Source: Alteromonas macleodii (GTDB lineage: Bacteria; Pseudomonadota; Gammaproteobacteria; Enterobacterales; Alteromonadaceae). From it: a DNA stretch of 64,000 nucleotides. Location: the NCBI RefSeq assembly GCF_903772925.1, contig NZ_LR812090.1, positions 3,556,599 to 3,620,598 of the forward strand, written 5' to 3'. The translations under genes and the position numbers were made by a program. The notes below the pieces were generated by a model. It did no database searches. It was given only the letters and a program-made list of their open reading frames with translations, and had not been told where the DNA came from. Below, one piece after another: positions 18,428-27,516 of this stretch (its first letter is position 1; each line of letters opens with the position of its first letter).

Positions 18428-19729
18428 ATGACAAATATAGATAAACGTGATGAGCAACTCATTGAGGAAGCGAAAGCAACGCTAATTAAGAACGACCTTG
18501 GAGGCTATACGGTGCCTACGCACGGGTTGTATCCTTTTCAGTGGAATTGGGACTCAGCTATAGTAGCGTTAGGTTGGCTTCCCTTTGACGAGCCTAGAGC
18601 TTGGGAAGAAACAACGTCATTACTCAGTGCACAATGGAAGTCAGGAATGGTGCCTCATGTTGTTTTTCATAAACACTCTGATACCTATTTTCCTGGCCCG
18701 GACATTTGGGGTGTAAAAAACACGCCTGATAGTACATCTATAACGCAACCCCCTGTCCTAGCTACCGTAATCAAATTACTTTTTGAAGAAACTAAAGACC
18801 GTGAACTAGCAGAAGACCAAATTAAGTCGGTGGTTCCACAGCTTATTGATTACCACTTGTGGTGGTACAAACAACGAGATCCGGAAAATACTGGTTTAGT
18901 AGTAAGCTATCACCCCTGGGAATCAGGAATGGACAACAGCCCCGCGTGGGATGCCGCTTTAGAGGCAGTGCCCTGTGTTGACTGGGAATATACGCGTCGC
19001 GACACAAGTCATATTGATGCCTCTGAGCGCCCACACAAAAAAGAATATGATCGCTTCTTATACCTTGTCGACTTTTTCCGCAAGATGAATTTTGACGATA
19101 CATTAATTTATCAAGACTGCCCTTATCGCGTAAATGATGTAAGCATCATCTCGATTCTGCACCGCGCAACGAAAGATTTGCTCTCTATATGTGAAAAGAT
19201 AGGCGTGAGTAACGAAAAAACGGCTTATCTTGAGAAAAGACTCAACCTAACTGAAGGTGCAATTAACAAGCTTTGGTGCGCCGAAACTAATATGTTTCAT
19301 AGTTTTGACACCCGAAGCAATTCAATGTGTAAAGCACGCACATCTGCCGGACTATTGCCGTTTTTCGCAGGTCTTGTTGGCGAGCATCAAACTGACTTAC
19401 TAATTAATGAGTTAGATAAGTGGCTTAAGCATAGCGAATACGCTATTTCATCGACCCACCCCGAAGATCCTAACTACGAGCCTCAACGCTACTGGCGCGG
19501 CCCTATCTGGATTCATATAAATTGGATGATAGTGTTAGGCTTAGAAGAGTATGGTTTCTCGCAACAAGCGCAGCGAATCACAGAAGGTAGTCGTGCTTGT
19601 ATTTATACAAGCGGGTTCAACGAATCGTTCCATGCAGAAACTGGCGCGCGCAGTGGCGGAGCTGATTTTTCTTGGACTGCGGCTATGGCGCTGTACTGGC
19701 TTTTACCTAACACAGTGAAAAAAGGTTAA
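18428..19729 (+). CDS. GH63 glycosylglycerate (mannosyl-/glucosylglycerate) hydrolase
   Basis: A 433-aa glycosidase of the GH63 (alpha/alpha)6-barrel family, close in length to characterised mannosylglycerate and glucosylglycerate hydrolases, with no signal peptide and so cytoplasmic. FQWNWDSA at 37-44 is a family landmark. Asp169 in PWESGMDNSP and Glu404 in FNESFHAETGA stand where the general acid and base of the Thermus and Mycobacterium enzymes lie (remembered as near 167-182 and 411-419). It should hydrolyse an unphosphorylated glycosylglycerate to sugar plus D-glycerate. The glycerate kinase across the promoter region and the mannose isomerase 11 bp downstream fit that product pair and favour mannosylglycerate. 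Another small alpha-glucoside cannot be excluded. Confidence 0.87.
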   Translation: MTNIDKRDEQLIEEAKATLIKNDLGGYTVPTHGLYPFQWNWDSAIVALGWLPFDEPRAWEETTSLLSAQWKSGMVPHVVFHKHSDTYFPGPDIWGVKNTPDSTSITQPPVLATVIKLLFEETKDRELAEDQIKSVVPQLIDYHLWWYKQRDPENTGLVVSYHPWESGMDNSPAWDAALEAVPCVDWEYTRRDTSHIDASERPHKKEYDRFLYLVDFFRKMNFDDTLIYQDCPYRVNDVSIISILHRATKDLLSICEKIGVSNEKTAYLEKRLNLTEGAINKLWCAETNMFHSFDTRSNSMCKARTSAGLLPFFAGLVGEHQTDLLINELDKWLKHSEYAISSTHPEDPNYEPQRYWRGPIWIHINWMIVLGLEEYGFSQQAQRITEGSRACIYTSGFNESFHAETGARSGGADFSWTAAMALYWLLPNTVKKG

Positions 19730-19740
19730 GGAGTTATATC

Positions 19741-20949
19741 ATGCTTTCTGAACCCAATTTTTCGTCCAAAGAATTTTTAAATTCACACATAAAAAGCATA
19801 CTGGCATTTTATGAGCCAAATGTTGACGCCCCGTCGGGTGGTTTTCACCAAAACTTTATGGATGATGGCAGTGTTTATGACAAACAAACTCGCCACTTGG
19901 TAAGCTCAACCCGATTTGTATTTAATTATGCAAGAGCTTACTTAGCCTATGGCGATAGCGAACATAAGAAACGCGTCGAATCTGGCATTCAGTTTTTACG
20001 CGACCATCATTTGCAAAAAGACACAAAGGGATATGCATGGACGCTCTCTGTTGATGAAATGGAAAGCACAATTACTGATGCTACCAACCATTGTTACGGT
20101 TTAGCGTTTGTCATCTTAGCCTATAGCTGGGCACTTCGCGCTGGGGTAAAAGAGGCGGAGCAGTATATCCACGATACATTTTCTCTCATGGAAAGGCACT
20201 TCTGGGATAGCGAATTCGGATTATACAGAGACGAATTTAATGCTGATTTTTCACAATGCAGTGACTATCGTGGGCAAAATGCAAACATGCATAGCTGCGA
20301 GGCGCTAATTGCAGCTTACGAAGCAACCAGTCATAAACCGTTTCTTACACGCGCTTTAGAACTCGCTAAAAACATCACTATTCGACAGGCGAATAAAGCT
20401 GATGGCCGAATTTGGGAGCACTATACGAAGACGTGGGAAGTAGATTGGGATTACAACAAAGATGATCCTAAAAACCTATTTCGTCCATGGGGTTTTCAAC
20501 CAGGCCATCATACTGAGTGGTCAAAGCTTTTGTTACAAATTCACCAATATGAACCACAAGATTGGTTAATTGAACGCGCCCGCTCGTTATTTGACTCCGT
20601 AATTGAGTTAAGCTGGGACGACACAAACGGTGGTTTATACTACGGCTTTGCACCAGACAATAGTATCTGTGATGACGAAAAATACTTTTGGGTTCAAGCT
20701 GAATCTTTTGCCTGTGCTGCGCGCTTAGCCCTCGCTACTGGTAACGAGGAATATTGGCAGTGGTATGACAGGATTTGGGGTTATTCGTGGAAACACATGG
20801 TTGACCACCAATTCGGCGCCTGGTTCAGGATTTTGTCTGCGAATAACGATAAGCTTGAAGAAACCAAAAGCCCCGTAGGTAAAACAGACTACCATACTAT
20901 GGGCGCCTGCTACGACGTAATGGATGCATTAAGCTTTTACCAAAGCTAA
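19741..20949 (+). CDS. AGE-family aldose-ketose isomerase, probable D-mannose isomerase
   Basis: A 402-aa (alpha/alpha)6-barrel protein of the N-acylglucosamine 2-epimerase superfamily. The three catalytic histidines of mannose isomerases and YihS are in place: His184 in NANMHSCEA, His256/257 in QPGHHTEWSKLL and His385 in GKTDYHTMGA; the YFWVQAE segment near 315-321 is also typical. In this subfamily the reaction is free D-mannose to D-fructose (and some glucose) without ATP. It is cotranscribed with the GH63 gene (11 bp apart, GGAG ribosome site), so it would act on the sugar released there. A 2-epimerase on an amino sugar is less likely because no amino-sugar genes are nearby. A fructokinase is not present in the locus. 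Confidence 0.85.
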   Translation: MLSEPNFSSKEFLNSHIKSILAFYEPNVDAPSGGFHQNFMDDGSVYDKQTRHLVSSTRFVFNYARAYLAYGDSEHKKRVESGIQFLRDHHLQKDTKGYAWTLSVDEMESTITDATNHCYGLAFVILAYSWALRAGVKEAEQYIHDTFSLMERHFWDSEFGLYRDEFNADFSQCSDYRGQNANMHSCEALIAAYEATSHKPFLTRALELAKNITIRQANKADGRIWEHYTKTWEVDWDYNKDDPKNLFRPWGFQPGHHTEWSKLLLQIHQYEPQDWLIERARSLFDSVIELSWDDTNGGLYYGFAPDNSICDDEKYFWVQAESFACAARLALATGNEEYWQWYDRIWGYSWKHMVDHQFGAWFRILSANNDKLEETKSPVGKTDYHTMGACYDVMDALSFYQS

Positions 20950-20965
20950 CCGAAACAGAGCTATT

Positions 20966-21005
20966 AGAAGTGCCGCTTAACTTTGATGCGGCACTTCTTA
21001 TTTCA
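20966..21005 (+). terminator. Terminator between convergent isomerase and PH-domain genes
   Basis: Perfect 11-bp stem (20966-20976 with 20988-20998, 11-nt loop) with a moderately T-rich tail on the plus strand. The opposite strand also offers a stem before the convergent gene, so it may act in both directions. Confidence 0.7.
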
Positions 21006-21032
21006 ATTTAAACTTTAACAACATAAACCCAT

Positions 21033-22757
21033 TTACATCCAAGACCTTCTGGTAGATTCCACTTCAAACAGTACACTATCTGCTAGTTTATCGACGTATC
21101 CCTCTGGTAAAAACGGTACCGTCACCGCTCCTGAAGCCAGCACAAATTTTATCGTGGCAAGCTTATTACGCTTCATAAACACGCTTTGCTTAATAATCAC
21201 TTGCTGTACTTTATAAGGTTCGAAACACTGATAGTCGACACCTATTCGACCTTTTCTTATGTAAACGTACTTATTATCGTAGGCTATCCCCCATCGCCAC
21301 CACCTGAGTGTCAGCAAAAGCGCTACAGAGATAAAAGTAGTAACTGCACCAATCATAATGTCTAAATGGGAAGTGACGGCTCCCAATGTGAAAAAAGCAA
21401 CAACTGGCAACGTCCAAACGGCAAGTAACCAAAAGCTAATAAACCGCTTACTGATAGTTTGATAACTTTGGCCTCTAAGGTCACATCCCGCCATTACTTC
21501 TTGGCTAAGTTCGAAGGCTTCATTTTCAGTGACCGATGGCACAATGAGTTTATTTGGCGACATCAATTCTTGCATTTGCTGCCCAGCCGTAGAGTTTTGC
21601 TCAAAATACAAATTGACCCGCTTTAGTATTTTATCAAGCCAATCTTGCTTCGCCGTAATCATTTGAATGCGTGATGCTCGCATGCTGACTTCCAGCTTAT
21701 TAAGCAAGCCGCTTCGACGAATATAGCGGTCTCCCGCTCTGGAAAGCGTGTAGCCATAGAACGTAAAAAGAGCGCCGCCTACGCTAAGTAGCGCCACTAA
21801 CGCCATAAGCATCATTAGGATAACGAAGGCATACAGTCCAAATTGCCACCAGGCTACCGTTTGCTCACCAACCAGCTGATTAAGCTGCAAGCCCTTATCG
21901 GCTAACCACTCTGACACAACCCCAAACACATCATCATAAAAAGGCGCGGCTGCACCCAGTATGATCCACACGCGATTGTTAGTGATGCCGTGAATAATAA
22001 TGTCTTTAACAGACCGGCGATTTAATACTTCTTCAGTTGTATGGGCGTTACTTGCAGCTTTATTACTCGTGCTTCGTATGCGTGAAGTCGAACTTCCGTC
22101 AGCCAATTCACTATCAGAAAGGTCCTCACCGGCTAGCTCATCTATATCGCCAACGTCGTGATGAGCTTTTTCATACAACACCTGTTTTTTTAGCGCTTCA
22201 GCATAGTCTTCCGGCACGGCCACTATCTTAGCTTCTTCTTTACCGCTTCCCGCCGTATCAAGAACCACCAACGCATATCCAAACGGGCGATAATAAAAAG
22301 GACGTTCTATTTTTACGTTTTGAATGCGCCACAAAGGTAAGTTGGTATAGCGGCGCTGAAACACGCCATGATGAATCTCAACGTGTTGGTTGTGCACGCG
22401 AAATTTGTACATTAGAAAGCTTATTACACCGCTGCCACTCGTAGATAAGAAAAGGATACCGGCACCGATGAGCACTTCAGGCGACAGCAGGTTATCCCAA
22501 ATATTAAACGATATGGCTAAGGCGGGAATGGTGTAAATAAGTACTTGTGCCGAGGCAGTAAAATTACGAACGGTAAAATACAGAATAGAAATAAGAGAGA
22601 GGCGCTGCCACTCTCCGCCAGTCTCAACTTTTAGCTGTGGTTCTGTAATACCCGCTTCATGAGTTTGATGCGACACATCCACATTAACTTTGGCCTCACA
22701 GTCTCCTGCTCTAGCAACATCTGGCGTCTGGCTTGAAAACGATTCAGGCGCGGTCAT
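21033..22757 (-). CDS. YdbT-like bacterial PH (bPH2/DUF304) membrane protein
   Basis: A 574-aa inner-membrane protein with repeated bPH2 domains alternating with hydrophobic segments (about 65-110, 255-335, 440-485). Each PH part follows a membrane hairpin (VEIHHGVFQRRYTNLPLWRIQNV near 127; GDRYIRRSGLLNKLEVSMRASRIQ near 340; YIRKGRIGVDYQCFEPYKVQQ near 500). Its start codon overlaps the stop of the YdbS-like gene (TAATG), so the two are translationally coupled and probably form one complex, as in the ydbS-ydbT pair of Bacillus. The role is poorly known; links to membrane stress have been suggested for homologues. A polar insert of about 60 residues near 195-250 separates the first two units. 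Confidence 0.82.
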   Translation of the reverse strand: MTAPESFSSQTPDVARAGDCEAKVNVDVSHQTHEAGITEPQLKVETGGEWQRLSLISILYFTVRNFTASAQVLIYTIPALAISFNIWDNLLSPEVLIGAGILFLSTSGSGVISFLMYKFRVHNQHVEIHHGVFQRRYTNLPLWRIQNVKIERPFYYRPFGYALVVLDTAGSGKEEAKIVAVPEDYAEALKKQVLYEKAHHDVGDIDELAGEDLSDSELADGSSTSRIRSTSNKAASNAHTTEEVLNRRSVKDIIIHGITNNRVWIILGAAAPFYDDVFGVVSEWLADKGLQLNQLVGEQTVAWWQFGLYAFVILMMLMALVALLSVGGALFTFYGYTLSRAGDRYIRRSGLLNKLEVSMRASRIQMITAKQDWLDKILKRVNLYFEQNSTAGQQMQELMSPNKLIVPSVTENEAFELSQEVMAGCDLRGQSYQTISKRFISFWLLAVWTLPVVAFFTLGAVTSHLDIMIGAVTTFISVALLLTLRWWRWGIAYDNKYVYIRKGRIGVDYQCFEPYKVQQVIIKQSVFMKRNKLATIKFVLASGAVTVPFLPEGYVDKLADSVLFEVESTRRSWM

Positions 22758-23311
22758 TAGCGAGCACCAATATCTTTGTGAGCAAGTATAAATTCACGTA
22801 ACTGCTCAGCCCTCTCAATACTTAGCCCGGGTATTTCAAAGGTATGCATTTCTCCGCCGGCCGAAAACACCTGAAGAGAAGCAAGACCCGCCCATCTATC
22901 GAACGGCCCGCGGTTAACTTCAACGTGCTGAACACGCAATATAGGCTGACACGAAAGCTTTCTAAAAATTAGCCCTGACTGTTTGCTGATGTCTTGCTCT
23001 CGAATCGCATAAAATATGCGGACATCAGCAAAGAAGTGGTACAGCGCCCATACGGAGCCTAAAGCGACGATACCTGCAACCACATACGGGTAAGCTTGCA
23101 ACAGTCCTTCAGGCAGTGACCAGAAGCTTTGGAATCGTAGTACGGTGGCAATACTTATTAGCACCAAGGCTATCAATGCAATTGAGAAAATATTTAGCGC
23201 TCGGTACTTTTTAGAAATAGGAAGTAATGCGAGCGTTTGAAGTGAGGGAATTTCCTCAACACTCAGCTGGTTATTTGAAAATACGGTCTCTTGTTGTGCG
23301 CTTATTGTCAT
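22757..23311 (-). CDS. YdbS-like bacterial PH (bPH2/DUF304) membrane protein
   Basis: A 184-aa protein with two membrane segments (about 38-60 and 68-92) followed by one bPH2 domain (FYAIREQDISKQSGLIFRKLSCQPILRVQ region and beyond). I chose the ATG at 23311 because AAGGA precedes it by 9 nt; a GTG one codon earlier and another GTG at 23332 are also possible. Its stop overlaps the start of the larger YdbT-like gene by one base. The two belong together; the cellular function of the pair is not established. Confidence 0.82.
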   Translation of the reverse strand: MTISAQQETVFSNNQLSVEEIPSLQTLALLPISKKYRALNIFSIALIALVLISIATVLRFQSFWSLPEGLLQAYPYVVAGIVALGSVWALYHFFADVRIFYAIREQDISKQSGLIFRKLSCQPILRVQHVEVNRGPFDRWAGLASLQVFSAGGEMHTFEIPGLSIERAEQLREFILAHKDIGAR

Positions 23312-23425
23312 CACATTAATTCCTTTTACCACTATATAAATAAGATAAGCCTGCCGCGTTTAAAGCGCAATTTGACTACTTGGCAACACCGCACCCAATG
23401 TTTACTCTACCGCAGTTTTTATAAC

Positions 23426-23451
23426 AAAAAAGAGGGCAAGCCCTCTTTTTT
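23426..23451 (-). terminator. Intrinsic terminator of arcB
   Basis: Perfect 11-bp stem AAAAAAGAGGG/CCCTCTTTTTT with a CAAG loop, 30 bp beyond the arcB stop. T tracts on both strands would allow bidirectional use. Confidence 0.88.
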
Positions 23452-23480
23452 GTTAAACATTAGAAGGCGCATAGCGCAAA

Positions 23481-25835
23481 CTAGTCATCAACCTGCTGCT
23501 CGTTTAACCAATCATGCAGCGCTTTCATATCGTGCTGAACCGCCATTTGCAGTTCTTCAACCCAATCGTGCACGTTCTCCCACCAAGTTGGATGATCACC
23601 TTGTTGGATTTGATTAGCGATACGCTGTACGCGAGCTAAGCCAACAGAGCCAGCTGCACCTTTAATTTTGTGGGCCTGTGAGCACACTTCAGACTTTTCA
23701 TCGGCACTTAAGCTAAGCTGCAGTATTTCCATGTATTCAGGCATTTTTTCTTGGAATACTTTAACGCTAGCGCGCACCATTTCATCCCCTATGGTATCAA
23801 CTAACATCTGTAACAAGTCCATATCTAAAATGTTACTTAATATTTTATTAGGTTCAGGGCGCTCTACTTCGCCGTCTACCTCTAACGGGGCAGGTGGCGC
23901 ATGGAACAGCTCGTTGAACACTTCAATAACCCGAGACTTCTTAATTGGCTTCGCAATTACATCGTCCATCCCGTTTTCTAAGTATTCATCGCGTTTTTTA
24001 ATCACGTTTGCCGTTAGCGCCACAATAGGCGTCTGCATGACCAAGTCTTCTTCAATCAAGGTACTTGCCACGTCGAACCCTGTCATATCAGGCAGCTGAA
24101 TATCTAACAAAATTAGGTCGTACTGCGTCTCTCGAGCTTTATCGATAGCTTCTTGCCCTGTCATCGCCACATCGACTTTCTGTCCAAGCTTTTCAAGCAA
24201 GGCTTTGGCGACCATTACGTTCAATTCAATATCTTCTACTAACAAGATATTAAGCCCTGTCACTTGAAGCTGAGCAACCTTCATTGGACTATTAGAGATT
24301 TGAACCGGCAGCACAATTTCAAAGCGAGTGCCTTTACCTACGTTACTAGTTACGTGAATTTCACCTTTCATCAAATCGACCATTTGCTTACAAATAGCCA
24401 AACCGATACCTGTGCCTGTCGCCGACTGATGATCGGGGTGATCAACCTGGTAATACATAGCAAAAATCTTATCGATTTCACTTTCAGGAATACCCACACC
24501 GGTATCTTCAATGATAAAGGTAACGTAAGCTTTATCACCATCAGGTTTAGTTGATGATACTGATAAACTCACGTGCCCCTTTTGTGTGAACTTCACTGCG
24601 TTGAATAAGATATTCCACAAAATTTGGCGAAGACGGGTACCGTCAATTTCCACTAAACGCGGTAGTGGCTCATTAATAGTCGTCTTCAGTTCAAGCTGTT
24701 TATCTGCTGCTAGCAGGCGAATAATACTGCTTAATTCTTCTGTGAAATCTTTTAGCGAAATCGTTTTAAGGCTTAGCTCTAGTTTATCTCTGTCTAATTT
24801 GTCGAGGTCTATAATATCGTTGAAGATGTTACCTAATGTAATAGCACTAGCGTAAATCGTACTAACCCAGCTAAATTGCTCATCGCTTAGCTCGGTATCA
24901 CGTAGCATGCGGCTTAAGCCTACAATACCGTTTAATGGGGTACGAAGTTCATGACTGATGGTCGCTATAAAGCGCGTCTTATCTGTGCTTGCTTTCGCTG
25001 CAGCATTTTCAGCTTGTTTACGCTCTGTCATATCTCGACCGAATGACAGCAGACCCAAACGATTACCTTCTTTGTCGAAGAAAGGCACGCGTTTCATTTC
25101 GAAGTAACGACGACGTCCGTCAGCAAAGCGAAGCCACAGTTCTTCTGTAATACTCGCATTGGTTTCCAATACTTCGTGATCGCTTGCTACAATTTGGCGG
25201 GCTAGCTCTTCTTCGTATACATCTTTTGGTGTCAACCCAAGCAGCTCTTGCTCGGTTTTGCCCGTCATTAACTCGGCAATGCGGTTGCAGCCCGCAAACC
25301 TACCCTCTTCATTGCGGTAGTAAATTAAGTCGGGCGACGCATCAATAATAGAGCGTAATAGCGTAGATAAACGACGCGCTTGGGCCTCTTGCTCAGATTT
25401 ATCCTGAATTTCTTTCTCTAAATCTTTGAAAAGCGCTTCCCGCTCTTCTTGTGCCTGTTTACGTTGCTCAATTTCGTGGTTGAGTTGACGAATATTGCTC
25501 TGTAGCTCTCGGTTAAGAAATACATCTTCTTCACGTAAGCTCTCTAATTGGCTAACGACTTCTTTTAAGTTAGTACGGGAATTCTCTAGCTGCTTTATTA
25601 ACTCACTAAAGAAATAGAGCACCCAAGGGGCCGATAACATGGTAAGAATAACAGCGCTTATAAAATCATCTGGCTGTACTTGGCTACCCATACTAACGCG
25701 TATCACATAGGAACCGCCTAGCGTGAACACGAGCGAAAGAACAACAAACAAAATACTGAGTTTGAGAGTGCCAAAACGCTGAACAAATTGAGCAAAGCGA
25801 ATTGCCCAAGAATCGTTTGGTGAATCTGAATGCAT
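23481..25835 (-). CDS. arcB: ArcB-type tripartite hybrid sensor kinase
   Basis: A 784-aa respiratory redox sensor: two membrane segments (about 24-46 and 58-80), a coiled-coil linker (85-155), a PAS domain (about 158-272), HisKA with His295 in ATISHELRTPLNG, HATPase with GTGIGLA near 474-480, a receiver with Asp578 in LLDIQLPDMTG, and HPt with His722 in AHKIKGAAGSVG. Domain order, length and phospho-sites parallel E. coli ArcB (H292, D576, H717), and arcB also lies close to gltBD there. It phosphorylates ArcA, not encoded in this window. The first PAS redox cysteine is kept (Cys183), but the position of E. coli Cys241 is Tyr244, so the known intermolecular disulfide scheme cannot work unchanged. 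Confidence 0.93.
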   Translation of the reverse strand: MHSDSPNDSWAIRFAQFVQRFGTLKLSILFVVLSLVFTLGGSYVIRVSMGSQVQPDDFISAVILTMLSAPWVLYFFSELIKQLENSRTNLKEVVSQLESLREEDVFLNRELQSNIRQLNHEIEQRKQAQEEREALFKDLEKEIQDKSEQEAQARRLSTLLRSIIDASPDLIYYRNEEGRFAGCNRIAELMTGKTEQELLGLTPKDVYEEELARQIVASDHEVLETNASITEELWLRFADGRRRYFEMKRVPFFDKEGNRLGLLSFGRDMTERKQAENAAAKASTDKTRFIATISHELRTPLNGIVGLSRMLRDTELSDEQFSWVSTIYASAITLGNIFNDIIDLDKLDRDKLELSLKTISLKDFTEELSSIIRLLAADKQLELKTTINEPLPRLVEIDGTRLRQILWNILFNAVKFTQKGHVSLSVSSTKPDGDKAYVTFIIEDTGVGIPESEIDKIFAMYYQVDHPDHQSATGTGIGLAICKQMVDLMKGEIHVTSNVGKGTRFEIVLPVQISNSPMKVAQLQVTGLNILLVEDIELNVMVAKALLEKLGQKVDVAMTGQEAIDKARETQYDLILLDIQLPDMTGFDVASTLIEEDLVMQTPIVALTANVIKKRDEYLENGMDDVIAKPIKKSRVIEVFNELFHAPPAPLEVDGEVERPEPNKILSNILDMDLLQMLVDTIGDEMVRASVKVFQEKMPEYMEILQLSLSADEKSEVCSQAHKIKGAAGSVGLARVQRIANQIQQGDHPTWWENVHDWVEELQMAVQHDMKALHDWLNEQQVDD

Positions 25836-25933
25836 GTACGTCTAATCTAGTCTTATTTTGCCTGTATCCTATCAGGCTTTAATCACTTCGGGAATGCGGT
25901 TTGTTGTAGCAAAGTGAAGACACCACTTTACAT

Positions 25934-26869
25934 TCACGATTTAAACGGCGACTTTTCCGTAACTTCGTGGATAAACGCAGTGTTAACCCATCCCACTTTA
26001 GTAAAAGATACTTTCGCCCATTCGCCCTGCTTCTCAAGTACTTTTAATATTTCTCCTTTATTTAAACCATTATCAAGAGTGGGAAATGAAGTACCAGGCC
26101 CTTTTCTAACATTAAGAACATTTGCACTTACATTCGCAATTTTCTTTATAGGGCTAGTTATATCACGTCGAAATTGGTCGTGGGCTTCACGCTGCGAACT
26201 AGTGTCTTTTGAGTCGGTTACCCACTCGTTAGTGTTTGGGAGTAGTACGAGTTCTTTAAACTTTTGCAATGGAAAAGCAGGGCCGGGATCTACTTTGCGC
26301 GAAGGAGAAATCTCTTCATGCCCTACAATGGTAGAAATCTGGTAGTGCTCACACAGTGCTTTACACAAAGCGAGGGTTCGCGCAATTTGAATCTCAGAAT
26401 ACTTGTGCCAATAGCCAGTGGCATGCTGGTTTTCCCTTTTGGCTTCGAATACTTCGCTTTTTTCGAACACTTTGCCAAACCAACTCTCATAAGTGCCATC
26501 GCTTCTTTCTTTAAGCTGGCCTGCATTATCTAGTTCAATACCTATTGAATATTGGTTTAATCCACTACGCCCTTGGAAGTGGCTCTCGCCTGCGTGCCAT
26601 GCAATCTTATTGGTTGGCAGCATTTGTACGATATTACCATTGCGTCCCACGGCGAAATGAGCAGACACGCCGCTATCTGGCCTGGTTAATACATTAACTG
26701 ACGACGCTAGACTACTGCCTGCGGTGAAGTGTATGACGATAGTGTCAGGAAAGCCCTGCTTAAAAAGCCCTGAGGTATTGGGTGAAGGCGTAAAACTCAC
26801 GCCTTCGCCGGTTATTATATGGTCGTTAATAATAAAGGTGCTGTTGGGGCTTGCCTGTAATGCTGTCAT
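25934..26869 (-). CDS. AmpD-like N-acetylmuramoyl-L-alanine amidase with C-terminal SH3 domain
   Basis: A 311-aa protein with an Amidase_2 (AmpD/PGRP fold) domain at about 40-215. Zinc-ligand candidates are His in VIHFTAG, His in IVGHEEISPSRKVDPGP and the Asp of KVDPGPAFP. A bacterial SH3 domain at about 240-303 (VLNVRKGPGTSFPTLDNG) should bind the cell wall. It cleaves the amide bond between MurNAc and L-Ala in peptidoglycan or its fragments. No cleavable signal peptide is visible, so export is doubtful, which is odd for an SH3b wall-binding protein. It lies upstream of arcB on the same strand, with a weak hairpin (25860-25877) between. A prophage-type endolysin is possible, but no other phage gene is near. 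Confidence 0.85.
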   Translation of the reverse strand: MTALQASPNSTFIINDHIITGEGVSFTPSPNTSGLFKQGFPDTIVIHFTAGSSLASSVNVLTRPDSGVSAHFAVGRNGNIVQMLPTNKIAWHAGESHFQGRSGLNQYSIGIELDNAGQLKERSDGTYESWFGKVFEKSEVFEAKRENQHATGYWHKYSEIQIARTLALCKALCEHYQISTIVGHEEISPSRKVDPGPAFPLQKFKELVLLPNTNEWVTDSKDTSSQREAHDQFRRDITSPIKKIANVSANVLNVRKGPGTSFPTLDNGLNKGEILKVLEKQGEWAKVSFTKVGWVNTAFIHEVTEKSPFKS

Positions 26870-27516
26870 TCGATAGTCCTCACTGACTTGGTAGCATGTG
26901 CTTTCAGTGAATTTTTATTCTCTAACTAACGCTAATGCGCTCGTGAAAATTACACGAATGTCCTATCAAGTGAGGCACAACCTTACATACGAATAATTTT
27001 TAACCAATATAGCAAACTACTTATATTAGTGGAACCGTAACTTTACGATTTAATAAAAATACAGACAAAAGGCATTTGACAACATAAATCAACAACCTTA
27101 AAGCATAATTATTCACTTTAAAAAAGCGAATGAGAACCAATACCATTTGCCACGTTGAAACTTATCATTTTTATCTGCTGATAACATTTTTGTTACAAAC
27201 CTAAAAGACACACTATAAGCAAATGAATTTAATACATTTATTTGTATTTATGCCAATTCTCTATAAACCTTAAATTTTTAGCGTTTGATTTTATTTTTCA
27301 ATGTGGGTATTTTGTACGGCCCGCACAGCAATAATGCATAAAAATGCGGAAACGACTGGAATCCTCTAATAATAAATAACGACAAGAAAGGCGCATGCCG
27401 CAAGCAATACCGCTCGCAGGCTTAAAAGACGTCTAATAATGTTGTGATACGCAAACCTAGGCGCATCTACACGCAACGCATACCTTGCCCAGTCAAAAGG
27501 TTGAAGGAGTTAAGAG
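26870..27516. other. Intergenic region upstream of gltB
   Basis: About 650 bp, AT-rich in its first two thirds, between divergent amidase and gltB. It must contain both promoters. A TTGACA at 27076-27081 lacks a convincing -10 at ideal spacing. Nearer gltB, 27380-27480 is more GC-rich and looks like a transcribed leader. No riboswitch class was recognised. A 22-codon frame at 27301-27369 has no ribosome site. Confidence 0.5.

Noticed and set aside
25860..25877. GCCTG/CAGGC hairpin between the amidase and arcB
   Set aside because: Five-bp stem with an 8-nt loop; termination is possible but unsupported.
27128..27151. AATGAGAA half-site resembling a Fur box upstream of gltB
   Set aside because: Only one half matches; the second half is absent.
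27301..27369. 22-codon frame upstream of gltB, possible leader peptide
   Set aside because: No ribosome site, no amino-acid bias and no attenuator hairpin following it.
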